A DNA stretch of 64,000 nucleotides, from assembly GCF_001687545.1 (NCBI RefSeq), contig NZ_CP016545.1, forward strand, positions 310,001 through 374,000, read 5' to 3'. A program made the position numbers and the translations under genes. The notes beneath the pieces were generated by a model. It was not told the DNA's origin. It was given only the letters and a program-made list of their open reading frames with translations, and searched no databases. The stretch is from Paraurantiacibacter namhicola (lineage in GTDB: Bacteria > Pseudomonadota > Alphaproteobacteria > Sphingomonadales > Sphingomonadaceae). Shown one piece after another: positions 56,567-64,000 of the stretch (position 1 is the first letter of the stretch; each line of letters begins with the position of its first letter).

Positions 56567-57754
56567 TCAGCCTTCCTTGGCCACGATCGGGCGGACTTCC
56601 TCGCCCTCCTTCACGAAAGCGCCAGCGCGCACGATGACGCGTTCCGTGCCGTCGAGGCCGCTGGAGATGGCTATCCCGTTGTCGGTCACCATGCCCAGCT
56701 TCACCGGGCGGCGACGTACGCGGTTCTCTCCGTCGACGACCAGCACGTAGCTGCTGCCGTCATCGGACTGGATCGCGCTTTCGGGCAGCATCGGGGCCGT
56801 GACAGTGCCGGAGCGGATGGTGGCCGTGGCAAAACCGCCGGGCCGCAGTTCGGGTGCATAAGGCAGGGCGACGCGCGCCGTGCCCTGCCGGTTCTGGGCA
56901 TCGATGGTGGGGGCGATCTGCCAGACCTGGCCTTCGAAGACCTTGTCCGTGCCCACGGGCACCACGGTAGCGGGGACGCCGACGGACAGGCGGGACAATT
57001 CCTGCTCGCCCACTTCGGCCATCAGCTCCATCTCGCCGCCGCGGGCGATCATGAACAGCACGCCGGAGCCGCCGCTAACGACCTGTCCGGGCTCCACATT
57101 GCGGGTCAGCAGCAGGCCAGCGGCCGGCGCCACGATGTTGAGGCGCGCATTGCGGGCCTGCAGCTCGCCATAGCTGGCGCGCGCGACCTTGACCCGGGCA
57201 ACGGCGGCATCGCGCGTCGCGGTCAGGCGGTCCACATCGGCCTGCGAGATGAAGCCGCGGTCGACCAGCTGCAACGCGCGGTCGAGATTGGCCTGCGCCA
57301 GATTGGCATCGGACTGGGCGACCTCGATCTGCGCTGCCGCGCTTTCCAGCTGGCGGTTCTGCACGCTGCGGTCGATCACGGCGAGGACCTGTCCTGCGCG
57401 GACCCACTGGCCTTCTTCGACGGGTACGGAGACGACACGGCCGCCCTCGCCCACCACGCCGACGGGAATCTCGCGGCGGGCAGCCAGCGTGCCGGTGGCA
57501 GAAATCATGCCTTCGATCGTGCCCGCGCCGGGGCTGACGACGGTGACGGCGGCGGTCTGCTCGGGCGGGGCCTCTTCTTCCTCGCCCGCCATGGCATTCC
57601 AGACATAGCCGGCTGCAAGGATGGCAATCAGGCCGATGGCGATGAAGAGGAAAAGCCGCCGCTTTCCGGCACGCTTGCGCTCTGCCTCCAGCGGGTCTTC
57701 GCCGGCAGTCGTGCCGGTGCCACTTTCCAGGTTCATCCGCGTTTCGTAATTCAT
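56567..57754 (-). CDS. RND efflux periplasmic adaptor (membrane fusion protein)
   Basis: The 395-residue MFP has an N-terminal anchor (LFLFIAIGLIAILAAGYVW), the lipoyl half GVVGEGGRVVSVPVEEGQWV, a helical hairpin, LNIVAPAAGLLLTRNVEPGQ as the second lipoyl half, then beta-barrel and membrane-proximal domains (GTERVIVRAGAFVKEGEEV). It joins the RND permease to an outer-membrane channel encoded elsewhere. First gene of the adaptor-permease-DUF445-GNAT unit. Confidence 0.93.
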   Translation of the reverse strand: MNYETRMNLESGTGTTAGEDPLEAERKRAGKRRLFLFIAIGLIAILAAGYVWNAMAGEEEEAPPEQTAAVTVVSPGAGTIEGMISATGTLAARREIPVGVVGEGGRVVSVPVEEGQWVRAGQVLAVIDRSVQNRQLESAAAQIEVAQSDANLAQANLDRALQLVDRGFISQADVDRLTATRDAAVARVKVARASYGELQARNARLNIVAPAAGLLLTRNVEPGQVVSGGSGVLFMIARGGEMELMAEVGEQELSRLSVGVPATVVPVGTDKVFEGQVWQIAPTIDAQNRQGTARVALPYAPELRPGGFATATIRSGTVTAPMLPESAIQSDDGSSYVLVVDGENRVRRRPVKLGMVTDNGIAISSGLDGTERVIVRAGAFVKEGEEVRPIVAKEG

Positions 57755-57939
57755 CCGCCCTACCTGCTTTTCAATCCCTGCCGGCTGGCCATATCACAGC
57801 GCCCACAAAAGCGCACCGGATACGCGTTACCGCCATCCTCCGGCCTTAGGGCTGCCCCCCGGAACCCGCAATCGCCCATTCCACCAAAGGCCATCGCCGC
57901 CCGACGCAGGCCTAGGCGGCTGGAACAGGCGGCGCGCAC

Positions 57940-57975
57940 GAAAAAGGGCGGCACCGCATGGCGGGCCGCCCTTCT
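57940..57975 (-). terminator. Rho-independent terminator after the GlsB-like gene
   Basis: On the minus strand AAGGGCGGC (57973-57965) pairs with GCCGCCCTT (57952-57944), followed by a T-run (plus-strand AAAAA at 57941-57945). It lies 24 nt after the stop at 57998. Confidence 0.85.
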
Positions 57976-57997
57976 TTAACTGTATTTGGTGTCGTGC

Positions 57998-58264
57998 TTA
58001 GCGAACGCGGCCGCGCTGCACGAGGTTCACGATGCCCAGCAGCACGATGGCGCCGACGATGGCAATCAGGAAACCGGTCAGCGAAAACTCCTGGATCGAT
58101 CCGGCAATGCCCAGCAGCGGGCCGGCAATCAGATTGCCTAGGATGGATCCGATGATGCCGACGACGATATTCCAGAAAATGCCCATCGAGGCATCCCGGT
58201 TCATCACCATGCTGGCCAGCCAGCCGGCGACACCGCCGACGATAATTGCGATAATCCAACCCAT
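57998..58264 (-). CDS. GlsB/YeaQ/YmgE-family membrane protein
   Basis: An 88-residue protein with three small membrane helices rich in glycine: MGWIIAIIVGGVAGWLASMV, then NIVVGIIGSILGNLIAGPLL and FLIAIVGAIVLLGIVNLV. This is the transglycosylase-associated/GlsB stress-protein family, induced by stress in several bacteria; function unknown. Single-gene unit with its own terminator. Confidence 0.92.
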   Translation of the reverse strand: MGWIIAIIVGGVAGWLASMVMNRDASMGIFWNIVVGIIGSILGNLIAGPLLGIAGSIQEFSLTGFLIAIVGAIVLLGIVNLVQRGRVR

Positions 58265-58368
58265 GTTGCTCTCTCCTCACACATGCCCGCCCTTGTGCGG
58301 GGTCATGAGGGAAGACTCGTAGCCGAGACGCAAAGTTCCCGCAATTCGCGGCCTGCGCGGATTTAGGT

Positions 58369-58668
58369 TCAGTATTTCAGCTGGCGTTCGTAGAGATCGC
58401 GGTAATGCTGGATGCGGGTGACACGCAGGCCCTGCATGCCCGAACGGTCCACGGCGCGCTGCCAGGATGCGAATTCCTCCAGCGTCAGGCTGTAGCGTTC
58501 CAGCACTTCGTCGATCGTCAGCAGGCCGCCATTGACCGCAGCGACGACTTCCGCCTTGCGGCGCACGACCCAGCGCTTGGTGCTGGGCTTGGGCAAGTCG
58601 TCGATGGTCAGCGGCTCTCCGAGCGGGCCGATGACCTGTGCAGGACGGATTTTCTGGTTCTCGATCAT
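58369..58668 (-). CDS. sciP: SciP-type DUF1153 regulator of CtrA
   Basis: The 99-residue protein has the DUF1153 helix-turn-helix: TKRWVVRRKAEVVAAVNGGL then LTLEEFASWQRAVDRSGMQG. This strongly resembles Caulobacter SciP, which binds promoters with CtrA and blocks CtrA-driven transcription in G1, linking to flagella and cell-cycle genes. With mipZ in the same window it supports a Caulobacter-like division circuit. The ATG follows the upstream stop codon directly (TAAATG). Confidence 0.88.
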   Translation of the reverse strand: MIENQKIRPAQVIGPLGEPLTIDDLPKPSTKRWVVRRKAEVVAAVNGGLLTIDEVLERYSLTLEEFASWQRAVDRSGMQGLRVTRIQHYRDLYERQLKY

Positions 58669-59037
58669 TTAAATCCTCGGATCGCCGGATCGGGCGGGGT
58701 TCTGGGCCATGCCCTTCGGGGCCGCCGCGTCACTGGGAAGGATAGTGTCGCCAACGGGCTTACCATCTGCTGAAAAATCAAGGTTAAAGGGTTGTTTGCC
58801 ATCACCATGGGCGTGCAGCTTGCGGGCCGATCGGGGATCGAAGCTGGCATCATCCATGCCCTCTTGCGTCCCGGACCACGCCTCGTGCCCCAGCGCCCCG
58901 CGCAATTCGCGCGCCGCGCCCAGACGGGCTTTCAGTACATCCCATTCCAGCCGCACGAGCGCGTCGGCCGCTACGGGTTTCACCGCATCGTCAGCACCCG
59001 GGCCAAGGCCGGCAAATGGAAAACGTCCTTCGAACAT
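58669..59037 (-). CDS. Hypothetical protein upstream of sciP
   Basis: A 122-residue ORF starting MFEGRFPFAGLGPGADDAVK, followed by a helical segment (LVRLEWDVLKARLGAARELR) and a polar tail ending PARSGDPRI. I recognise no domain. Its stop codon is immediately followed by the sciP ATG, implying termination-reinitiation coupling. The helical N-terminal half and clean join suggest a real gene, possibly cell-cycle related by position only. Confidence 0.6.
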   Translation of the reverse strand: MFEGRFPFAGLGPGADDAVKPVAADALVRLEWDVLKARLGAARELRGALGHEAWSGTQEGMDDASFDPRSARKLHAHGDGKQPFNLDFSADGKPVGDTILPSDAAAPKGMAQNPARSGDPRI

Positions 59038-59177
59038 GTCCGCCCCTTTACCGGGCGAAGCGTCAAGATCGGGTAAAGCGCGCCTTCATCATCTCTTAGG
59101 AGAGGTTACCGCGCGGTCCGGGCAGGCCGGCGAGGAGGGCTTGGCGCGCGGCCTGCCCATGTTGTAAAGGGCCATCC

Positions 59178-60329
59178 ATGCCAGCAGCGCAGCTATCCCT
59201 TTCGCCGGCCGAAGCCGCCGGCCTGTTCGACCTGCCCCGCCCGGCGGAGCAGTGCCGTATCGTCGTGGCCATGTCCGGCGGGGTCGATTCCTCCGTGGTC
59301 GCCGCGCTGGCTGCGCGCAGCGGGGCGGAGGTCATCGGCATCACGCTCCAGCTGTACGATTACGGCGCGGCGACCGGGCGCAAGGGTGCATGTTGCGCGG
59401 GCGACGATATCCGCGATGCGCGCGAAGTGGCGGACCGGCTGGGCTTTGCCCATTACGTCCACGACCATGAAAGCGCGTTTCGCGAGGAAGTGGTCGAGCA
59501 GTTTGCCGACGATTACCTGGCTGGACGTACGCCGATCCCCTGCATCCGCTGCAATATGGGGCCCAAGTTCACGGACCTGTTCGCCATGGCGCGCGAGCTG
59601 GGCGCGGATTGCCTTGCCACCGGCCATTATGTGCAGCGCATCATCGGCCTCGCCGGCCCCGAATTGCACCGCGCGACGGACCCGGCGCGCGACCAGTCCT
59701 ATTTCCTCTATGCCACCACGGAAGAGCAGCTGGATTACCTGCGCTTCCCGCTCGGCGGCCTGCCCAAGGCGCAGGTGCGCGAGATTGCCGAGGAGTTCGG
59801 CCTGCGCAATGCCGCCAAGCCGGACAGCCAGGACATCTGCTTCGTGCCCGATGGCGATTATGCGAAGATCGTGAAGGCGATGCGGCCCGAAGGCGGCCGG
59901 CCCGGCGCTATCGTCCATGCGGAGACTGGCGAGGAGCTGGGGACCCATCCCGGCGTCATCCATTACACCGTCGGCCAGCGGCGCGGCCTCGATATCGGCG
60001 GCCAGCCGGAACCGCTTTACGTGATGGGCATCGATGCGGATGAGGCCCGCGTGCTGGTCGGCCCGCGCCGCATGCTTGCTGTCGCGAGCGCCGAAGTGAT
60101 CGAGACCAACCGCATCGGCCCGCTACCCGATGCGCCGCTGACAGCCAAGGTCCGCTCCATGGCCAAGCCCGTACCGGTCAGGCTGGATGGCGCGCTGGGT
60201 GACGGCAAGACCGTGACATTGCGCTTCGACCAGCCGGAACTGGGCGTCTCGCCCGGCCAGGCCGCCGTCATCTATGCCGGTGAGCGCGTGGTAGGCGGAG
60301 GCTGGATCGAGGATACGGACAAGGCCTGA
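59178..60329 (+). CDS. mnmA: tRNA-specific 2-thiouridylase
   Basis: The 383-residue enzyme makes 2-thiouridine at wobble position 34 of Lys, Glu and Gln tRNAs. The PP-loop is [10 protein letters not shown] (31-40); [16 protein letters not shown] holds the first catalytic cysteine region, [14 protein letters not shown] and [16 protein letters not shown] the second; the C-terminal beta-barrel follows. Its TGA shares a base with the next ATG (TGATG). Confidence 0.96.
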   Translation: MPAAQLSLSPAEAAGLFDLPRPAEQCRIVVAMSGGVDSSVVAALAARSGAEVIGITLQLYDYGAATGRKGACCAGDDIRDAREVADRLGFAHYVHDHESAFREEVVEQFADDYLAGRTPIPCIRCNMGPKFTDLFAMARELGADCLATGHYVQRIIGLAGPELHRATDPARDQSYFLYATTEEQLDYLRFPLGGLPKAQVREIAEEFGLRNAAKPDSQDICFVPDGDYAKIVKAMRPEGGRPGAIVHAETGEELGTHPGVIHYTVGQRRGLDIGGQPEPLYVMGIDADEARVLVGPRRMLAVASAEVIETNRIGPLPDAPLTAKVRSMAKPVPVRLDGALGDGKTVTLRFDQPELGVSPGQAAVIYAGERVVGGGWIEDTDKA

Positions 60330-61351
60330 TGGGCTGGTTGCGGGACAAGTGGAACAGCCGCAACTGGATGCTGGTGCCGCTGATCCTCGCCGTGCCGGTG
60401 GTGGCGTTCATCTATGTCTGGCTCGATCCTTACGGCCCGCCGGAGGGAAGCGAGTCCCGCCCGCCGACATTCGAGGTGTTCCTGCCAGACCTCTGGCCCG
60501 GCGATCCGGACAGCGAACCGACGCGCGGCATGGACTTCGTCGCCAGTATCTATGGCACCGTAATTGAAGCGCCCGTGCTGCGGGCAGGGATGGTCGATGC
60601 CCGCGTCGGGCGCGGGTCGACGTCCGGCACGGTGGCCGAAGACGTCGCGCGATTCGTCAGGGCGTGGCCATCCGTCACGGTGCTGGATGAGGGCGTGCGG
60701 CCGGAATACTCGACTCTGGAGATGCGCCCCGAGCACTCGGCGACCGGCGCGACCCTGCTGCTGCGCGAAGGGTGCCTGCGCGCGCGCAAGGAGGGATGGG
60801 ACGAGGAGCATCTCGTCATTCCCTTCGGCCCGATCGACTTGTTCCGCGATGCGCAGGGCTATCTCGCCGTAGGGCAGCCCGATGGCGCCGCGGAATACCA
60901 GCTGCGCATCGGCGAGCCGGGCGGCCTGGTCTGGCTCAGCCCCGTCGATGACGCGCAGCTGGAAGGCGTGGCCGCCTTCCGCGAGGCCTGCGGTGATGCG
61001 CCCATCGCCCTGATGACCGGCACGCCCAAGCGCCTGCCCGATTGCTCGGCGGCCTTCCTCGCGATCGAAGCGGAGAAGCAGCGGCATTACGACGCCGCCT
61101 ATGCCGCGCAGAAGGATGAGGCCGAAGCCTGCCGAGCCGCAAACGAGAGCCGCGCCGCCGTGGAATCGAAGCGCGTTGGCCCCCGCACGCCGCCTGCGCC
61201 CTGCCCTCCATTGCTGAACACGCCGCCTCCCATCGAGGCCATCGGCGGGGACGTATGCCGCCATCCCGATGCGCCGGTCACGCCCGGGCCGAAGCCGCAG
61301 ATGCCCCCGCCCCCGCCGCCCGGGCTGTCGGAGAGCACCATCGTGCGCTGA
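60329..61351 (+). CDS. Hypothetical membrane-anchored protein with proline-rich tail
   Basis: A 340-residue protein with one N-terminal membrane helix (MLVPLILAVPVVAFIYVWL, about 14-32) and a predicted periplasmic part of mixed structure. The C-terminal 70 residues are Pro-rich (PRTPPAPCPPLLNTPPP, later PPPPPPGLSE). Two cysteine pairs could form disulfides. No family recognised. The start overlaps the mnmA stop by one base, so it is co-translated with mnmA, an unrelated cytoplasmic enzyme. Confidence 0.7.
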   Translation: MGWLRDKWNSRNWMLVPLILAVPVVAFIYVWLDPYGPPEGSESRPPTFEVFLPDLWPGDPDSEPTRGMDFVASIYGTVIEAPVLRAGMVDARVGRGSTSGTVAEDVARFVRAWPSVTVLDEGVRPEYSTLEMRPEHSATGATLLLREGCLRARKEGWDEEHLVIPFGPIDLFRDAQGYLAVGQPDGAAEYQLRIGEPGGLVWLSPVDDAQLEGVAAFREACGDAPIALMTGTPKRLPDCSAAFLAIEAEKQRHYDAAYAAQKDEAEACRAANESRAAVESKRVGPRTPPAPCPPLLNTPPPIEAIGGDVCRHPDAPVTPGPKPQMPPPPPPGLSESTIVR

Positions 61352-61360
61352 GCGGGCTGA

Positions 61361-61711
61361 TCAGTCTTCCCAGCTCTCCAGCACGCAGCCCTGTCCCTCG
61401 CGGTAAGTCGCCGTTTCGCTGGCGACCAGCGGTACGCGGGCGGTCACGCTCTGCTTCGCCTCATCCTCGCTGAGGAACACGGCCCACATGCTGTCTTCCA
61501 GGTCGGCGCGGCAGCTATCCAGATCGCGCCCGCCGACATATTTGCAGGAGCACGCGATGCGCGCGCCGTAAGCCGCGCCTGCGCCGGACATGCCGGTGAT
61601 CGGGGCGCGCCAGAACCATGCCGCCGCTGCCACAACCAGCAGCAGCACGACCAGCACGCGCAGCCATGTGCGCTTCGCCTTGGGTCCGGTGCGACGCTTT
61701 GCGGTTGCCAT
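61361..61711 (-). CDS. Hypothetical membrane-anchored protein
   Basis: A 116-residue protein: basic N-terminus, one membrane helix (WLRVLVVLLLVVAAAAWFW) and a small outer domain with three cysteines (IACSCKYVGGRDLDSCRADL) plus one near the C-terminus. No family recognised. ATG 61711 has AGGTGG 4-5 nt upstream; a GTG two codons earlier is possible. It is divergent from the serine hydrolase gene and convergent with the upstream hypothetical gene (9 nt). Confidence 0.72.
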   Translation of the reverse strand: MATAKRRTGPKAKRTWLRVLVVLLLVVAAAAWFWRAPITGMSGAGAAYGARIACSCKYVGGRDLDSCRADLEDSMWAVFLSEDEAKQSVTARVPLVASETATYREGQGCVLESWED

Positions 61712-61743
61712 GTCCACCTGCTTGGGGAAGAGACGCGGACGAC

Positions 61744-62889
61744 ATGTCGCGCCGGTCCCGCTCCCCTAACCCGCTTGCCCGCCTGCTGCCAGCCCTGTTG
61801 GCCGCGGCGGTGCTGGCAGGCTGCGGCAGCGATGGCCCGCCGCCCGAACCGCCCCTGCCCGAAAGCGCTCTGGAAGCGGTGGTGGAAAGCCCGGGCGTGG
61901 AGCGCGAGAAGCTGGCCCGCAAGATCGATGCGCTGTTCACGGCCGAGGGCATCGGGGAGACGCGCGCGGTTATCGTGATGCACCGCGGCGAGGTGGTGGC
62001 CGAACGCTATGCCGAGGGCTTTGGCCCGGGCACGCGCTTCATCGGCTGGTCGCTGTCCAAGACGGTGACGGGGCTGATGATCGGCGCGCTGGTGGCCGAA
62101 GGGCAGCTGGCGCTGGACGAATCGCCGCCCATCCCGCGTTGGCAGCGGAGCGGCGATCCGCGCGGCGAGATCACGATTCGCCAGCTGCTGCAGATGCGCA
62201 GCGGGCTGCGGCATGCCGAGGCGAGCGACCCGGTCTACGAATCCCCGGAAGTGCGGATGATGTTCCTCGACGGGCGCGACGACATGGCAGCCTGGGCGCA
62301 GGCGCAGCCGCTGGAGCATGAGCCGGGCGCCGAGTTCGACTATTCCACCAACACCTCCGTCATCCTGGCGGACGTGGCGGCGCGCGTGCTGGCACCGGGC
62401 GCCGGGCCTGATGCGCGGCGCGAGGCGGTGGCGGGCTTCCTCGAATCGCGGCTGGCAACGCCCATGGGCGCGCCCAGCTTCACCGGCGAATTCGATGCCC
62501 AGGGCACCATGCTGGCCGGGTCCAACATCTGGGCCACGGCGCGCGACTGGGCGAAACTGGGCGAGCTGCTGCGCAATGGCGGCAGCAAGGGCGGCGTGCA
62601 GCTGGTACCGCGCAGTTGGGTGGACTTCATGCGCCGTCCCAGCCCGCGGGCAAGCGATTACGGCGCGCATCTCTGGCTCAATCGCGCATCGGGTAATGAC
62701 CGCACGGTGCTGTGGCCCGCGCAGGGTCCGGACACCGCCTTTGCCGCCGTTGGCCACCTCGGCCAGTATGTCGTGGTTTCGCCCGAGCAGGGCCTGACCG
62801 TGGTTCGGCTGGGCAAGAGCACGAATGAGGAGCGAGACCTGATGGTCCCGCTGCTGGCCGAGCTCTTTGCGCTTTACCCGCTGACGTAG
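61744..62889 (+). CDS. Class C beta-lactamase-related serine hydrolase (lipoprotein)
   Basis: The 381-residue protein begins with a lipoprotein signal (LLPALLAAAVLAGCG) and has a beta-lactamase/esterase fold. The catalytic SxxK is GWSLSKTVTG, and YSTNTS corresponds to the second motif, differing from the usual YxN of class C enzymes. Such proteins are often esterases or amidases, so antibiotic hydrolysis should not be assumed. ATG 61744 (MSRRSRSPN). The last 16 nt overlap the convergent phzF-like gene. Confidence 0.85.
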   Translation: MSRRSRSPNPLARLLPALLAAAVLAGCGSDGPPPEPPLPESALEAVVESPGVEREKLARKIDALFTAEGIGETRAVIVMHRGEVVAERYAEGFGPGTRFIGWSLSKTVTGLMIGALVAEGQLALDESPPIPRWQRSGDPRGEITIRQLLQMRSGLRHAEASDPVYESPEVRMMFLDGRDDMAAWAQAQPLEHEPGAEFDYSTNTSVILADVAARVLAPGAGPDARREAVAGFLESRLATPMGAPSFTGEFDAQGTMLAGSNIWATARDWAKLGELLRNGGSKGGVQLVPRSWVDFMRRPSPRASDYGAHLWLNRASGNDRTVLWPAQGPDTAFAAVGHLGQYVVVSPEQGLTVVRLGKSTNEERDLMVPLLAELFALYPLT

Positions 62890-63686
62890 AAGCGGCCTTC
62901 CACCACCGTCACGCATTGCCCGCCGAGCCACGCGCGCTCGCCGCCATCGCTCTTGGCAAGCCTGCACGCCACATCGCCGCCCCGCGCGCTGGCCTGGTGT
63001 GCAGTGAAGGCATCGCGCCCCAGCTTCGCAGCCCAGAACGGGGTGAGCGCCGCGTGGGCGGAGCCGGTCACGCTGTCCTCATCCACCCCGCCGCCGGGCA
63101 CGAAGACCCGGCTGACGACGTCGGTGCGGTCGCCCGGCGCGGTGCAGATGAACTGGTCGTCCCCCAGTGCGCCCAGCCCGCGGATGTCGGGTGACAGCGC
63201 GCGCACCTCATCCTCGCTGCCGAACAGGTAGATGCCGTAGCGATCCGGGTTCAGCCACACCTCCTGCGGCTGCGCGCCCAGCAAGGCCGCCGCTTCGGCC
63301 CACTCGCCCTGCTCGGTCGGGATCGCAGGCAGAGCCAGCTCGTATCCCGCATCGCTGCGACGCACCTCGAGCACGCCGGCCTTGCGGGTGCGGAAAGTGA
63401 CCCGGTCGCCGCCATTCTGGCCCAGCAGCACATGACCGCTCGCCAGCGTGGCATGGCCGCACAGGCGGATCTCGCAGGTCGGCGTGAACCAGCGCAGCTC
63501 GTAATCGGCCTCGCCCGTGGCATCGGGCACCAGGAAGGCGGTTTCCGCGAAGTTGTTCTCTTCCCCGATGGCTTGCAGCACCGCGTCCGGCAGCCATTCC
63601 ACGAGCGGCATCACGGCCGCCTGGTTGCCGGTAAACGGGCGCGAGGCAAAGGCGTCAACATGCCAGTAGGGCAGCGTGTCAGGCAT
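62874..63686 (-). CDS. PhzF-family isomerase
   Basis: The 270-residue protein has the PhzF/diaminopimelate-epimerase-like fold: WHVDAFASRPFTGNQAAVM at the start, EENNFAETAFLVP with the catalytic glutamate, FTPTCEIRLCGHATLASGHV, and DSVTGSAHAALTPFW in the second half. Substrate unknown; no phenazine genes are nearby. ATG 63686 (MPDTLPYWHV) overlaps the cation-efflux gene by 8 nt. Confidence 0.92.
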   Translation of the reverse strand: MPDTLPYWHVDAFASRPFTGNQAAVMPLVEWLPDAVLQAIGEENNFAETAFLVPDATGEADYELRWFTPTCEIRLCGHATLASGHVLLGQNGGDRVTFRTRKAGVLEVRRSDAGYELALPAIPTEQGEWAEAAALLGAQPQEVWLNPDRYGIYLFGSEDEVRALSPDIRGLGALGDDQFICTAPGDRTDVVSRVFVPGGGVDEDSVTGSAHAALTPFWAAKLGRDAFTAHQASARGGDVACRLAKSDGGERAWLGGQCVTVVEGRFYVSG

Positions 63687-64000
63687 TGTCCGGTGTCTCC
63701 TCCAGCTTGGCGAACTCGTCTTCCTCGACCAGCGGATTGCCGGGGTCGTCGACATGTCCGGCAGGGTCGATATGGATCAGCAGCTCCATGCGCGGGAAGT
63801 GGCCGCACAGGTCCTCTTCCACGCGCTCGATGATGTCATGCGCCTGCTCCACGGTCATGGCACCGGGCAAGTCGACATGGAACTGCACGAAGTCGCGGTC
63901 CCCCGCAGAGCGCGTGCGCAGGTCATGCAGGTTGGACAGCTCCGGATGGCGATGCGCGATCTCCACGAAGCGGCGGCGCTCATCCTCCGGCCATTCGCGG
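63679..64000 (-). CDS. Cation diffusion facilitator, C-terminal domain (partial)
   Basis: The last 106 codons of a gene that begins beyond the right edge. The peptide is the cytoplasmic ferredoxin-like domain of CDF metal efflux proteins: HPELSNLHDLRTRSAGDRDF, VQFHVDLPGAMTVEQAHDI and PRMELLIHIDPAGH. Resemblance is to the FieF type, which export Zn2+, Fe2+ or Cd2+. An acidic tail ends it. The stop overlaps the phzF-like start. Confidence 0.85.
   Translation of the reverse strand, partial: REWPEDERRRFVEIAHRHPELSNLHDLRTRSAGDRDFVQFHVDLPGAMTVEQAHDIIERVEEDLCGHFPRMELLIHIDPAGHVDDPGNPLVEEDEFAKLEETPDNA

Noticed and set aside
61744-62889. Antibiotic-resistance beta-lactamase
   Set aside because: The fold matches serine hydrolases broadly, and the second active-site motif departs from class C beta-lactamases, so resistance cannot be claimed.
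62874-63686. Phenazine biosynthesis gene
   Set aside because: PhzF-like proteins are widespread with many roles, and no other phenazine genes are present.

Overview
The window is GC-rich alphaproteobacterial chromosome. The gene set points to Sphingomonadales, most likely Erythrobacteraceae: MipZ, a SciP/DUF1153 regulator, a ScfR-type regulator beside isocitrate lyase, split glycine dehydrogenase subunits, DUF3035 after lspA, and an orphan sucC. This placement is inference from gene content. Genes are dense, many pairs overlap by 4 nt or less, and I see no insertion sequence, prophage, plasmid function or CRISPR array.

Layout. 1-0.6 kb: the end of an ExbD-type gene, a terminator, and a truncated second ExbD copy. 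0.6-6.6 kb (minus): Lhr-like repair helicase, DUF2059 protein, phosphogluco/phosphomannomutase, J-domain protein and mipZ; panC is divergent. 7.6-12.5 kb (minus): gcvT-gcvH-gcvPA-gcvPB behind a tandem glycine riboswitch. 12.5-18.2 kb: glyoxylate shunt (aceA, a 66-aa protein, malate synthase G) with a divergent ScfR-type regulator and a perfect inverted repeat between them. 18.2-28 kb (minus): tRNA-Gly(UCC), OmpA-like lipoprotein, Na+/H+ antiporter, apt, petABC (cytochrome bc1), pgeF and pepN. 28-33.6 kb: epimerase, DMT transporter, threonine aldolase, GNAT, two bacterial PH-domain proteins, a hairpin-rich gap and tRNA-Thr(GGU). 33.8-42.8 kb (plus): one long run, small protein-gpmA-purE-purK-folA-dipeptidase-ribF-ileS-lspA-DUF3035. 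42.8-48.4 kb: CorC/HlyC-type protein, OmpA lipoprotein, CysQ-like phosphatase, sucC, exoD, DUF6265. 48.6-51.3 kb: etfBA and a TonB-domain protein. 51.3-57.8 kb (minus): RND efflux pump with adaptor, then DUF445 and GNAT. 57.9-64 kb: GlsB-like protein, sciP operon, mnmA, hypotheticals, serine hydrolase, PhzF and the end of a cation-efflux protein.

The metabolic theme of the first third is two-carbon metabolism. The glycine cleavage genes answer to glycine through the riboswitch, and the adjacent glyoxylate shunt (acetate or fatty-acid growth) is probably controlled by the ScfR-type protein.

The most unusual items are: a 79-nt palindromic repeat read in frame inside ileS, with a related half-element between gcvPA and gcvH; an RND pump with a large extra hydrophobic insert between its two halves; a perfect 10-bp inverted repeat abutting a -35 box of aceA; a truncated ExbD duplicate; and a hairpin-rich gap with an orphan terminator near tRNA-Thr. 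No complete novel multi-gene system is evident; most genes belong to known housekeeping families.
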